NCBI GenBank assembly: GCA_024123915.1
Contig: CP099650.1
Location: 2,542,001-2,606,000, forward strand
DNA from: Oxalobacteraceae bacterium OTU3CAMAD1
GTDB taxonomy: Bacteria; Pseudomonadota; Gammaproteobacteria; Burkholderiales; Burkholderiaceae_D
Length of the DNA: 64,000 nucleotides
Direction of reading: 5' to 3'
A program made the position numbers and the translations under genes. Position 1 is the stretch's first letter. Each line of letters starts with the position of its first letter. The notes under the pieces are model-generated. The model searched no databases and was not told the DNA's origin. It was given only the letters and a program-made list of their open reading frames with translations. Below, piece after piece: positions 26,071 through 34,989 of the stretch.

Positions 26071-26114
26071 TGAGTCGCGGGTCGGAACAATATATGCGTC
26101 GTCGGCGGCGCGTG

Positions 26115-26303
26115 CATGGCGGATTACGCTTCGCTAATCCGCCCTACGTGTTTCCGTAGCGGATAAGCGGCCCGGGAATGTCGATCAAATCCGGAGGAGC
26201 CGCCGATGGCCACGTGTTTGCGCGGCGAAATGCGGCCCGGGAATGTCGATCAAATCTGTGGGGACACGTAGGGCGGATTAGGCGGAACGCCGTAATCGGC
26301 CAT
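26115..26303. repeat. REP pair (BIME A) enclosing a tandem duplication
   Basis: Two GTAG-type REP arms face each other: 26115..26147 (minus orientation, GTAG at 26147 to 26144, variant centre GCGAAGC) and 26268..26303 (plus orientation, centre GGCGGAACGCC). Each arm is itself an imperfect palindrome (GATTA...TAATC). They flank about 120 bp containing a tandem duplication. The element fills the gap between maiA and the ABC permease gene, which are convergent. Confidence 0.85.
26167..26256 (+). repeat. Imperfect tandem duplication with 25-bp identical cores
   Basis: A 25-bp core starting GCGGCCCGGGAATGTCGATC is identical at 26167..26191 and 26232..26256, period 65 bp. The flanking ACGTGTTT also recurs (26146, 26212), so the duplicated unit is about 65 bp. 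Confidence 0.8.
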
Positions 26304-26339
26304 GTGTAAGCCGGCGACAGCCCATGCACGACCACCACC

Positions 26340-27506
26340 TCAAGCCGCCCGCAATGCATCGACGATCTTCATGCGCGCCGCCCGCAGCGCGGGCAGCACC
26401 CCGCCGATAAACCCCATCGCCAGCGAAAACACCAGCGTCTTGACGACGATATCGGCCGTCAGCCGAAACCCGAACGCCAACTCCGAGAACGACTGAAAAT
26501 TCGTGGTCGAGAACGAAATGAACCGCATCAGCGAAGCACACCCCAGCCCCAACACGCCGCCCACCACCGCCAGCAGCATCGACTCCGCCAAAAACGCCGC
26601 CAGGATACTGCGCCGCTGAAACCCCAGCGCCCGCAGCGTGCCGATCTCGCCAACCCGGTTGGCAACCGACGCATACATGGTGATCGTCGCCCCGATCATG
26701 GCGCCGATCGAAAAAATCACCGACAAGATCAACCCCAGCACGCTGATGAAGGTCGACAGCGCCTTCGACTGGTCGGCATAAAAGGTCTGCTCCCGCTTGG
26801 CGTCGAGCGTCAGACGCTGGTCGCCTTCGATATCCTTCTTGAAGCCATCGAACAGCGACGTGTCGGCCAAGCGCAGCACGACCGCCGAATAGGCGACCCG
26901 CCGGAACGCCGGCATCAACTGATCGGCGTCGCCCCACACCTCCGAATCGAAGCCGCTGTTCCCCGCGTCGAACAAGCCCACGACCGTCCATTCGCGCTGG
27001 CCGAAGCGCAGCGTCTCGCCGATGCCGGCGCCGGAGAAGCGGCGCGCGATGCTGGCGCCGGCGATGATCTCGGATGCGCCGGGCCGGAACATCCGCCCGG
27101 CCGTCAGCTTCACTTGCGGCCGCAGCGCCAGTCCACGGGCCCCGATGCCCCGGATGATGACGTTCGACGGCTTGGCCGAGCCGCGTTTGTTGAGCGATAT
27201 AAGCACCACCGTCTCCCGCGACAGCAAGGGCTGGCCGTCGGCGCCAAGCGCGATGGAAGGGTGGCTGGAGACGATGCTGGCCTGCCCCCGTTCGACGCTG
27301 CTTTGCACCTCGGTGTCGGCGCTGCGCCGTATCAGCACCACGTTGTCGTATTCGCCGGTGGTCACCAGCGTGTTGCGCAAGCCTTCATCGAGCATCAGCA
27401 CCGTCGCGAACACGAACACCACCAGCGCCAGTCCAGCGGCGGTCAGCGCCGTGGTCAGGCGGCGGGCCCACAGGTTGCGGGCGACGTAGAAGAGTGGAAT
27501 CTTCAT
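26340..27506 (-). CDS. MacB/FtsX-type ABC transporter permease
   Basis: The 388-residue protein has one N-terminal transmembrane helix (about 18-40), a large periplasmic MacB-PCD-like domain (about 41-255) and three C-terminal helices (about 265-385), ending AARMKIVDALRAA. This is the type VII ABC permease layout used for mechanotransmission rather than classic transport. It is the last gene of an adaptor-ATPase-permease-permease operon and starts seven bases after the other permease ends. Substrate unknown. Confidence 0.88.
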   Translation of the reverse strand: MKIPLFYVARNLWARRLTTALTAAGLALVVFVFATVLMLDEGLRNTLVTTGEYDNVVLIRRSADTEVQSSVERGQASIVSSHPSIALGADGQPLLSRETVVLISLNKRGSAKPSNVIIRGIGARGLALRPQVKLTAGRMFRPGASEIIAGASIARRFSGAGIGETLRFGQREWTVVGLFDAGNSGFDSEVWGDADQLMPAFRRVAYSAVVLRLADTSLFDGFKKDIEGDQRLTLDAKREQTFYADQSKALSTFISVLGLILSVIFSIGAMIGATITMYASVANRVGEIGTLRALGFQRRSILAAFLAESMLLAVVGGVLGLGCASLMRFISFSTTNFQSFSELAFGFRLTADIVVKTLVFSLAMGFIGGVLPALRAARMKIVDALRAA

Positions 27507-27513
27507 CGCATCG

Positions 27514-28671
27514 TCATCCTATGCTCCGCAATCCCTCGACGATATTGACGCGGGCCGCCCGCAGGGTCGGCGCGATGGCCGCGACCAGGCCGATCGCCAG
27601 CGCCGCGAGGATTTGCTGGAGCACGGTCAATCGCGTCACCTCAAACACCGGGAACATCGTTCCCATCACGCTCCCCAGGAAGGCGGCAAACGGAAACAGG
27701 ATGACGATCCCCAGCGCCGCGCCGAACAGCGACAGCAACAGCGATTCGCCCAGTATCATCGCCGTCAGGAAGCCGGGGCCGAAGCCCAGCGCCTTGAGCG
27801 TGGCGTATTCGCCCAGGCGTTCGCGCGCGCTCATGGCCATCGTGTTGGCCATCACCGCCGCGATGATGACGATCACGACGAACGACACCACGCGGATCGC
27901 CATGACGATCGCCTCCGACATCGAGACGAAGCCGAGTTGAAACGCTTTCTCCGTCTCGGTCAGCGTCTCGGCCAGCGAATTGCTGAATTCCTTGTCGATC
28001 GCCGCCGAGATGGCGGCCGCGTTTTCCGGTTCGTCGATGCGCACCACGTACACGCCGATCTGGTTGGCGCGCCGGGGCAGGGTCTTCTTGAGCGACTCGT
28101 TCACGTAGTCCCAGTGGAGGAACAGGGTCGCCGTGTTGGTGGTGCTTTGCCGGCCGTCGAAGATGCCGCGCACGACCAGCTCCCAGTCTCCCGGATAAAT
28201 CGTGCCTTTGAGCGGAATGACATCGCCGACCTTGAAGCCGAATTGGTCCGCCAGCTTGCGGCCGACGAGGGCGCCCTTGCGGTCGCGCAGGAAGGCCGCT
28301 CGCTGGTCGGGCGGCAGCAGGTAGTCGGGGTAGATCTCCAGATAGCTCTCGCCGGAGATGGCAAACTGCGCGAAAAAGTTTTTCGGGTCCTTGTAGGTCC
28401 CCTGGAACCAGTTGGCGTAGCCGACGCCGGTCACGCCGGGTACGGCGCGTATGCGCGCCTCGTACGACAGCGGCAGCGGAAACACCAGCGACGTCTTGTT
28501 GCGCGTGACCAGCGTTGTGTTGGACGCGCCTTCCGCCCCGGCGTACCAGGCGTCGATGACCGTTTGCAGCAGGCCGAAGGCGAAGATCGCCACCACCAGG
28601 CCGAGTATCGTCAACGACGTGCGCAGCTTGTGGCGCAGGGAGTTTTTGACGATCAGCCGCAGGGTGTACAT
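27514..28671 (-). CDS. MacB/FtsX-type ABC transporter permease, second copy
   Basis: The start at 28671 gives MYTLRLIVKNSLRHKLRTSL, the expected short cytoplasmic lead before the first helix (about 16-40). A periplasmic domain (about 45-255) and three more helices follow, ending ARVNIVEGLRSIG. It is a paralogue of the downstream permease, so the exporter is probably a heterodimer, unlike E. coli MacB, where permease and ATPase are fused and homodimeric. It is 28 bp past the ATPase gene. Confidence 0.87.
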   Translation of the reverse strand: MYTLRLIVKNSLRHKLRTSLTILGLVVAIFAFGLLQTVIDAWYAGAEGASNTTLVTRNKTSLVFPLPLSYEARIRAVPGVTGVGYANWFQGTYKDPKNFFAQFAISGESYLEIYPDYLLPPDQRAAFLRDRKGALVGRKLADQFGFKVGDVIPLKGTIYPGDWELVVRGIFDGRQSTTNTATLFLHWDYVNESLKKTLPRRANQIGVYVVRIDEPENAAAISAAIDKEFSNSLAETLTETEKAFQLGFVSMSEAIVMAIRVVSFVVIVIIAAVMANTMAMSARERLGEYATLKALGFGPGFLTAMILGESLLLSLFGAALGIVILFPFAAFLGSVMGTMFPVFEVTRLTVLQQILAALAIGLVAAIAPTLRAARVNIVEGLRSIG

Positions 28672-28699
28672 GGTGGCGTCCTGGCGATTGAAGTCGGTT

Positions 28700-29395
28700 T
28701 CATGCGCGCTGCGGTTCGTCGGCGAGCAGTTCGCCTTTTTCCAGGTGCACCACGTTGCGCGCCTGCGCCGCCGCATGGGCGTCGTGCGTGACCATGATGA
28801 TGGTCTTGCCCAGTTGCTGGTTCAATTGCTGGAGCAGCGACAGGATCTCGGCGGCCGACTGGCGGTCAAGGTCGCCGGTGGGCTCGTCGGCCACGATCAG
28901 GGTCGGATCGCTGACGATGGCGCGCGCGATCGCCACGCGCTGCTGCTGCCCGCCGGACAGCTCGTTCGGCGTGTGGTCCATGCGGTCCGCCAGGCTGACC
29001 ATCTCCAGGGTCAGCGCCACTCTCTCGCGCCGCTCTCGGCGGGACAAGGGCGTGAGCAGCAGCGGCAGCTCGACGTTCTCGAACGCCGTCAGCACCGGCA
29101 TCAGGTTATAAAACTGGAAGATGAAGCCGACGTTGGCCGCGCGCCAGCCGGCCAGCTCAGTCTCGCCCATGGCGGCGATATCGAGGCCGGCGATCCGCAG
29201 CACGCCGCTATCGGGCTTGTCGATGCCGGCGATCAGATTGAGCAGCGTGCTTTTGCCCGAGCCCGAGGGCCCCATCAGCGCGGTGAAGGCGCCGGACGGT
29301 ATCGCCAGGCTGATATCGCGCAGCACCTCCACCACCTGATCCCCTCGGCGATAGGACTTCACCAGATGTTCGATCAGCACGAGCGGCGCGGTCAT
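28700..29395 (-). CDS. ABC transporter ATP-binding protein (LolD/MacB type)
   Basis: The 231-residue ATPase has Walker A GPSGSGKST (42-50), the signature LSGGQQQR (about 147-154) and Walker B LIVADEPTGDLD, in the LolD/MacB subfamily. It energises the two MacB-like permeases downstream. Its start overlaps the stop of the adaptor gene (29392..29395). Confidence 0.93.
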   Translation of the reverse strand: MTAPLVLIEHLVKSYRRGDQVVEVLRDISLAIPSGAFTALMGPSGSGKSTLLNLIAGIDKPDSGVLRIAGLDIAAMGETELAGWRAANVGFIFQFYNLMPVLTAFENVELPLLLTPLSRRERRERVALTLEMVSLADRMDHTPNELSGGQQQRVAIARAIVSDPTLIVADEPTGDLDRQSAAEILSLLQQLNQQLGKTIIMVTHDAHAAAQARNVVHLEKGELLADEPQRA

Positions 29396-30627
29396 TTCTT
29401 CGCCACTTTGACGGCTTGGCCATCCTGCAGCTTGTCGTCCGGCGCCAGCACCACCTTGTCGCCCGGCTTCAGGCCTTTGATTTCGACCAGTTCCCCGATC
29501 TTGCGGCCCGGGGTGACGGCAACGCGGCGGACCTTGCCGCCATCGGCGTCGAGCAGGAATGCAAACTGCGCCGCCGGCGTGCCGCCGCGCGTGACGATCG
29601 CCGCCGGCTGCACGGCGGTCACCGGCAGTTTGTCCCGCTGCGGCACCGGCTGCGAGAGGAAGGCGACTTTGGCGCTCATGTCCGGCAGCACGCGCGGGTC
29701 GCGCTCCTCGAACCGCACCTTGACCAGCAAGGTCGCCTTGCTGCGGTCCATGGTCGGCACCATGCGCGAGACGGTGCCGGCCAGCCGCAATTCCGGAAAA
29801 GCGTCGAGCAGGATTTCTGCCGGCTGGTCGACGCGGATTTTGCTCAGGTTCGATTCGGAGACATCGGCCTCCACCTCCAGCGTGTCCATATCGGCGATGG
29901 TGACCACCGCGCCCTTGCTGTCCGCAGCGGAGGAGAAGGGCGTGATGTTATCGCCGACGTTGGCGCTTTTGGTCAGGATCACGCCGTCAAACGGCGCGCG
30001 GATCACCGTCTGGTCCACCGCCACCTGCGCCGCCTGCGCGTTGGCGCGCGCCGCCGCGATGGCGGCCTGGTAACCGGAGATGCTGGCCTTGGCCTTATTC
30101 AGGCGCGCCTGCGCCGTATCGTAGGCCGAGGCGGCGATGAATTTCTGGTTCAGCAGTTCCGCCGCGCGCTGGAACGCCGACTGCGCATCCTGCAACTCGG
30201 CCTGGCCCTGTTCCAGATTGGCCTGCGCGACCTTGACGTTGGCCTGCGCCTGTCCCAGCGCCGCCGCCACGTCCCGGCTCTCCAGCCGCGCGATCACCTC
30301 GTCCTTCTTGACGTGCGAGCCTTCCAGCACGCCCAGCCACTCCAGCCGGCCGGTGGCCTTGGACGACAGTGCGGCCTTGCGCTGCGCCACCACGTAACCG
30401 GTGGCGTTGAGCAAGGTGTAGTTCTGCGCCGGATAAGTCTGCGCGACCGCGACCACCTCCACGGCCGGCTTGCCGGCGAACACGCTCATGGCGGCGGCCG
30501 CCACCAGTGCCAGGGCCAGTACCAGCAGCACCATCCTGCCCCAGCGGCGGCGCTTCGGGCGCGACCCGGGTGTCGGCGCCTTGGCCTCGCGGTCAATCTT
30601 TAGACGGGAAATATCGGGAGTCGCCAA
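29392..30627 (-). CDS. Periplasmic adaptor (MacA/HlyD-type membrane fusion protein)
   Basis: The 411-residue protein starts at a TTG (30627) behind GAGG with about seven bases of spacing. A basic cytoplasmic lead (KRRRWGR) and one membrane anchor (about 31-51) are followed by a lipoyl-like domain, an alpha-helical hairpin (about 115-200, with QAQANVKVAQANLEQGQAEL) and a beta-barrel with SESNLSKIRVDQPAEI. It should link the MacB-like pump to an outer-membrane channel such as TolC, not found here. It diverges from the glucoamylase-family gene. Confidence 0.9.
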   Translation of the reverse strand: MATPDISRLKIDREAKAPTPGSRPKRRRWGRMVLLVLALALVAAAAMSVFAGKPAVEVVAVAQTYPAQNYTLLNATGYVVAQRKAALSSKATGRLEWLGVLEGSHVKKDEVIARLESRDVAAALGQAQANVKVAQANLEQGQAELQDAQSAFQRAAELLNQKFIAASAYDTAQARLNKAKASISGYQAAIAAARANAQAAQVAVDQTVIRAPFDGVILTKSANVGDNITPFSSAADSKGAVVTIADMDTLEVEADVSESNLSKIRVDQPAEILLDAFPELRLAGTVSRMVPTMDRSKATLLVKVRFEERDPRVLPDMSAKVAFLSQPVPQRDKLPVTAVQPAAIVTRGGTPAAQFAFLLDADGGKVRRVAVTPGRKIGELVEIKGLKPGDKVVLAPDDKLQDGQAVKVAKK

Positions 30628-30794
30628 TTGGTAGCCTCAGCTCAAGTTCCATAAGTCGGCCATTGCCAACTTCGCCATCAAATAGTGGGGCAAGCGCGAT
30701 TGAATCGCAAGCGGCAGGCGTATCTGTGTGTTCCGGTACATACTGCAAGCTTACTGCTGTGACAGCATGGCCTTTTTCAATTGTTCGGAGCTTT

Positions 30795-32144
30795 ATGACC
30801 ACCATGCCGCGCGCCCAGCGCCCGCCAGCCTCCGTCGATGCGGCCACGCTTGCCTTGCTGAACGCATTGCAGAAGGACTCGTTCGACTACTTCGTCAACG
30901 AGGTCAACCCCGCCAATGGCCTGATCCGCGACAAGACCGCCGAGGTGTGGCCGGCCAGCATCGCCGCCGTCGGCATGGCGCTGACTTGCTATCCGATCGG
31001 CGTCGAACAAGGCTTCATGGGGCGTGCCGACGCCGTGGTCCGCACCTTGACCACCCTGCGGTTTTTCGCCAACAGCGAGCAGAGCGAATCGCCGCGCGCC
31101 ACCGGCTACAAGGGCTTCTACTATCACTTCATCGACATGAACAGCGGCGCGCGCGCGTGGCAATGCGAGCTGTCGAGTATCGACACGGCGCTGTTGATCG
31201 CAGGCATGTTGACGGCGGCCGAATATTTCGTGGAGGATACGCCCGAGGAAAACGAAATCCGCGCGCTGGCTGACATGCTGTACCGCCGCGTCGACTGGCA
31301 GTGGATGCGCGGGCGCGACAATCTGATCTGCCACGGCTGGAACCCGGAAAGCGGCTTTCTGCGCTGGCACTGGGAAGGGTATGACGAGGCGCTGATCCTC
31401 TACGTACTGGCGTTGGGCTCGCCCACTTTCCCCGTGGAACGGGACAGCTACGACGCCTGGAGCCGGACCTACGAATGGAAGACGGTGTACGGCATCGACT
31501 ATCTGTATGCCGGGCCGCTGTTCATCCATCAGATGTCGCACGTGTGGCTGGATCTGCGCGGCATCCGCGATGATTTCATGCGCGCGCACGATTCGGACTA
31601 CTTCGAGAACAGCCGGCGCGCCACTTACGTGCAGCAACAATATGCCATCCAGAATCCGCTCGGCTTTCCGGAGTATGGGGCGTTGTGCTGGGGTATCACC
31701 GCCAGCGATGGGCCCGGGCCCGTCACGCGCCGCATTGATGGCGTGCAGCGCAAGTTCTGGGACTACGTCGCGCGCGGCGTGCCGTACGGGCCGGATGACG
31801 GCACGTTGGCGCCATGGGCGGTGGCCGCGTCGCTGCCGTTCGCGCCGGAAATCGTCATGCCCAGCATCATCCACTACCAGGGCATGCAGTTGTGCGAGGC
31901 AAATCCCTATGGATTCAAAGCCTCGTTCTCGACCGTGTTTTCGCACGGCCGGGTTGCATGCCAGCACTGGGTATCGCCATACCACTTCGGCATTAACGAA
32001 GGGCCGACGGTGATCATGGTGGAAAACTATCTGCACGATTTCCCCTGGAACATCATGCGCGGCAATACCTACCTGCAAACGGGGTTGCGCCGCGCCGGAT
32101 TCGCCGGCGGCTGGCTGGACGAGGAGGCACGTAGGGCGGATTAG
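30795..32144 (+). CDS. Glucoamylase-family (PF10091-type) protein
   Basis: The start at 30795 follows CGGAG; upstream in-frame sequence looks non-coding. The 449-residue protein is an alpha/alpha-toroid glycosidase-like domain: SFDYFVNEVNPANGLIRDKT at the start, ALLIAGMLTAAEYF, and HVWLDLRGIRDDFMR. Such domains appear in bacterial cyclic beta-glucan proteins and stand-alone glycosidases. No signal peptide is visible, so it would be cytoplasmic unless started elsewhere. The last residues, RRAD and the TAG stop, are encoded by a REP arm (32131 on), implying the original C-terminus was changed by the repeat. Confidence 0.8.
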   Translation: MTTMPRAQRPPASVDAATLALLNALQKDSFDYFVNEVNPANGLIRDKTAEVWPASIAAVGMALTCYPIGVEQGFMGRADAVVRTLTTLRFFANSEQSESPRATGYKGFYYHFIDMNSGARAWQCELSSIDTALLIAGMLTAAEYFVEDTPEENEIRALADMLYRRVDWQWMRGRDNLICHGWNPESGFLRWHWEGYDEALILYVLALGSPTFPVERDSYDAWSRTYEWKTVYGIDYLYAGPLFIHQMSHVWLDLRGIRDDFMRAHDSDYFENSRRATYVQQQYAIQNPLGFPEYGALCWGITASDGPGPVTRRIDGVQRKFWDYVARGVPYGPDDGTLAPWAVAASLPFAPEIVMPSIIHYQGMQLCEANPYGFKASFSTVFSHGRVACQHWVSPYHFGINEGPTVIMVENYLHDFPWNIMRGNTYLQTGLRRAGFAGGWLDEEARRAD

Positions 32145-32221
32145 GCGGAACGCCGTAATCGGCCATGCATGCGCCATCGATGCGCATGCATGGCCGATTA
32201 CGCTGCGCTAATCCGCCCTAC
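32131..32221. repeat. REP pair (BIME B) at the end of the glucoamylase-family gene
   Basis: Plus-oriented arm 32131..32167 (GTAGGGCGGATTAGGCGGAA onward) and minus-oriented arm 32189..32221 (ending CCGCCCTAC) are separated by 21 bp that is itself palindromic (GCATGCGCCATCGATGCGCATGC region). The left arm contains the stop codon of the upstream gene. Confidence 0.88.
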
Positions 32222-32267
32222 GGTCTTACGGTATACTTCCGCCTTTCCCGCCCCCGCTACTATTAGT

Positions 32268-33047
32268 ATGACGATCCCCGCTCCCATCCTTGATGCGCTG
32301 TCGCGCGCCGATGCCTCATGGCGCCCGTTGCTGATCGACGGACTCAACGCGATGCAGGCCGCCACGCCCGGCTACCTCGCCCAGCTGGCCGACGACCTCT
32401 ATCTGCCGACCGAACAACGCCTGTTCGCCGCCTTCGCGCTGCCGCTCGACCAAGTACGCTATGTATTAGTAGGGGAGGGACCCTACCCGCGCGAGGACAG
32501 CGCCACCGGCGTCTGCTTCATGGACGGCGCCGTCGGCAGCCTGTGGTCGAACGAAGAGGGCGGCGGGCTGTCCAAGCCTGTCAACAAGGCCACGTCGCTG
32601 CGCAACTTCATGAAGATGCTGCTGGTGGCCGATGGGCAACTAACACTGGCCGACACCGGCGGCGCGGCGATGGCGGCGGTTTCCGCCCTTGCCCGCAGCG
32701 GAAGCGGCACCCATATTCAAACCCTGGCCGAGATGCAGAAGAAGCTGACCGAACAGGGTTTCCTGCTGTTGAATGCCTCGCTGGTGTTCCGCAGCCATGT
32801 GCCGCCGGTCAAGGATGCGAAAGCCTGGCTGCCGTTCTTCGAGACGGTCATGGCCGGTCTGGCGGCCAAGGCGCCGGCCAAGCCGACAATGATTCTATGG
32901 GGGAAAATCGCGGAGTTGCTGAAAAAGTTGCCGGTAATGAAAGATTTCCCGCAGATCACGGCCGAGCATCCGTACAACCTCAGCTTCATCGGCAACCCGG
33001 ACATGCACGCGCTGTTCGAGCCGATGAGCTTGCTAAAAGGCAAGTAG
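32268..33047 (+). CDS. Uracil-DNA-glycosylase-superfamily protein with altered active site
   Basis: The start at 32268 yields MTIPAPILDALSRADASW; no clear RBS is seen. The 259-residue protein aligns with family-1 UDG: GEGPYPREDSATGVCF (69-84) in place of GQDPYHxxxxAxGLCF, SLRNFMKML for the PPSLKN-region, GFLLLNASLVFRSH for LLLNTVLTVR, MILWGK for FLLWG, and EHPYNLSF for HPSPLS. The catalytic Asp and following His of motif A are replaced (G71, P74), while the motif B His is kept. It may be a divergent glycosylase or a nucleic-acid-binding relative without Ung chemistry. Confidence 0.72.
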   Translation: MTIPAPILDALSRADASWRPLLIDGLNAMQAATPGYLAQLADDLYLPTEQRLFAAFALPLDQVRYVLVGEGPYPREDSATGVCFMDGAVGSLWSNEEGGGLSKPVNKATSLRNFMKMLLVADGQLTLADTGGAAMAAVSALARSGSGTHIQTLAEMQKKLTEQGFLLLNASLVFRSHVPPVKDAKAWLPFFETVMAGLAAKAPAKPTMILWGKIAELLKKLPVMKDFPQITAEHPYNLSFIGNPDMHALFEPMSLLKGK

Positions 33048-33105
33048 AAGGTAATCAAGACCGAGGGGCCGAGGGGCCTCCCGGCAAACTTTCATAAAGT
33101 TTGGT

Positions 33106-33130
33106 ATACTTGACTAAATCGATCAACTAA
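33106..33130. promoter_or_regulatory. Predicted type-1 IscR binding site
   Basis: Left half-site ATACTTGACT (33106..33115), AAATC centre and right half GATCAACTAA (33121..33130) closely follow the type-1 IscR consensus ATASYYGACT-RWWWY-AGTCRRSTAT, with mismatches only in the AGTC (here GATC) and the last base. It lies about 58 bp before iscR, where holo-IscR autorepression would occur. Confidence 0.7.
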
Positions 33131-33187
33131 TCAGGCTTTCGTTGAGCAGTCGGGTCGATATTTTAACCTAGCTGAACCGAGGTAGTG

Positions 33188-33664
33188 ATGCGTCTGACCA
33201 CCAAAGGCCGTTTTGCTGTGACTGCGATGATCGATCTGGCTTTGCGCCAAGGCAAAGGCCCGGTCACGCTCTCGGGCATCAGCCAGCGGCAGGCGATCTC
33301 GCTGTCGTATCTGGAACAGCTGTTCGGCAAATTGCGCCGCCACGAAATCGTCGAATCGATCCGCGGCCCGGGCGGCGGCTACAGCCTGGCGCGCCGGGCC
33401 GACAAGGTCACGGTGGCCGACATCATCATCGCCGTCGACGAGCCGCTGGACGCGACCCAATGCGGCGGCAAGGAAAATTGCCACGGCGCCGACGCCGCCA
33501 GCGGCGTGCGCTGCATGACCCACGAACTGTGGGCCACGCTGAATGAAAAGATGGTTGATTATCTGGATTCCGTTTCGTTGCAGGATCTGGTCGATCAACA
33601 GAAGCAAAAGAATGCTGAACAAAACGTGGTCGTGATGCACCGTAACCACGCCGCGCTTGGTTGA
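33188..33664 (+). CDS. iscR: IscR, Rrf2-family Fe-S-responsive repressor
   Basis: The ATG at 33188 ([20 protein letters not shown]) is preferred over the GTG one codon earlier. The 158-residue protein has a winged helix (1-75, with [19 protein letters not shown]) and the three-cysteine cluster region [18 protein letters not shown] (about 92-109) that binds a [2Fe-2S] cluster. It should sense Fe-S status and repress its own operon through the site at 33106..33130. iscS follows after 44 bp. Confidence 0.95.
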   Translation: MRLTTKGRFAVTAMIDLALRQGKGPVTLSGISQRQAISLSYLEQLFGKLRRHEIVESIRGPGGGYSLARRADKVTVADIIIAVDEPLDATQCGGKENCHGADAASGVRCMTHELWATLNEKMVDYLDSVSLQDLVDQQKQKNAEQNVVVMHRNHAALG

Positions 33665-33708
33665 GCGCTTTAGCTACTAATATAGACAGAGAAAACCGGA
33701 GTTACCAG

Positions 33709-34965
33709 ATGAACGCCCCAGAAAAAAACCTCGCCGCAGTGAAGTTCCAGACCGCCCCGCATTTCCCGATCTACATGGACTACTCGGCCACCACGCCGAT
33801 CGATCCGCGCGTCGCCGACGCCATGATTCCTTACCTGCGCGAGCAGTTCGGCAATCCAGCTTCGCGCAGCCACATGTACGGCTGGACGGCTGAGAAGGCG
33901 GTCGAAGAGGCGCGCGGCCACGTCGCCGCCCTGGTCAACGCCGACCCGCGCGAAATCATCTGGACCTCCGGCGCCACCGAGTCGAACAACCTCGCCATCA
34001 AGGGCGCGGCGCAGTTCTACAAGACCAAGGGCAAGCACATCATCACCGTCAAGACCGAGCACAAGGCGGTGCTGGACACGGTGCGCGAACTGGAGCGCGT
34101 CGGCTTCGAGGCGACCTACCTGGAACCGCAGGACAACGGCCTGATCACCATCGAGCAGCTGACCGCCGCGATCCGTCCGGACACGATCCTGGTGTCGGTC
34201 ATGCTGGTCAACAACGAAATCGGCGTCATCCAGCCGATCGACGAGATCGGCACCCTGTGCCGCTCGAAGGGCATCATCTTCCATTGCGACGCCGCGCAAG
34301 CGACCGGCAAGATCGTCATCGACCTGCAAAAAACCAAGGTCGACCTGATGACCTTCACCGCCCACAAGACCTACGGTCCGAAAGGCATCGGCGCGCTGTA
34401 CGTCTGCCGCAAGCCGCGCGTGCGCATCGAAGCGCAAATGCATGGCGGCGGTCACGAGCGCGGCCTGCGTTCGGGCACCTTGCCGACCCACCAGATCGTC
34501 GGCATGGGCGAAGCGTTCCGCCTGGCCAAGGTCGAGATGGACAGCGAAATCGCGCGCATCAAGTCGCTGCGCGACCGCCTGGCCAACGGCCTGCAAGAGA
34601 TCGAAGAGACCTACATCAACGGCGACATGGAGCACCGCGTGCCGCACAACCTCAACGTCAGCTTCAACTACGTCGAGGGCGAATCGCTGATCATGGCCGT
34701 CAAGGACCTGGCCGTGTCGTCGGGTTCCGCTTGCACGTCGGCCTCGCTGGAGCCGTCGTACGTGCTGCGCGCGCTGGGCCGCAGCGACGAGCTGGCGCAC
34801 AGCTCCATCCGTTTCACCATCGGCCGTTTCACGACGGAAGAGGATATCGACTTCGCCATAGACCTGATGAAGTCCAAGGTACACAAACTGCGTGAACTGT
34901 CGCCGCTGTGGGACATGTTCAAAGAAGGCATCGACATCAGCTCGATCCAATGGGCAGCCCACTAA
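33709..34965 (+). CDS. iscS: IscS cysteine desulfurase
   Basis: The start at 33709 follows CCGGAG and gives [13 protein letters not shown] before the conserved [14 protein letters not shown]. The 418-residue PLP enzyme has the cofactor lysine in [11 protein letters not shown] and the catalytic cysteine loop [13 protein letters not shown]. It provides sulfur to IscU and to tRNA thiolation. It is about 14 residues longer at the N-terminus than E. coli IscS, as in related betaproteobacteria. Confidence 0.97.
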   Translation: MNAPEKNLAAVKFQTAPHFPIYMDYSATTPIDPRVADAMIPYLREQFGNPASRSHMYGWTAEKAVEEARGHVAALVNADPREIIWTSGATESNNLAIKGAAQFYKTKGKHIITVKTEHKAVLDTVRELERVGFEATYLEPQDNGLITIEQLTAAIRPDTILVSVMLVNNEIGVIQPIDEIGTLCRSKGIIFHCDAAQATGKIVIDLQKTKVDLMTFTAHKTYGPKGIGALYVCRKPRVRIEAQMHGGGHERGLRSGTLPTHQIVGMGEAFRLAKVEMDSEIARIKSLRDRLANGLQEIEETYINGDMEHRVPHNLNVSFNYVEGESLIMAVKDLAVSSGSACTSASLEPSYVLRALGRSDELAHSSIRFTIGRFTTEEDIDFAIDLMKSKVHKLRELSPLWDMFKEGIDISSIQWAAH

Positions 34966-34989
34966 TTTTAAGATTACAGGAGCATCAAA

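Noticed and set aside
26115..26303. Repeats that might be read as a CRISPR array
   Set aside because: Only two inverted REP arms and one direct duplication are present, with no regular spacers and no cas genes.
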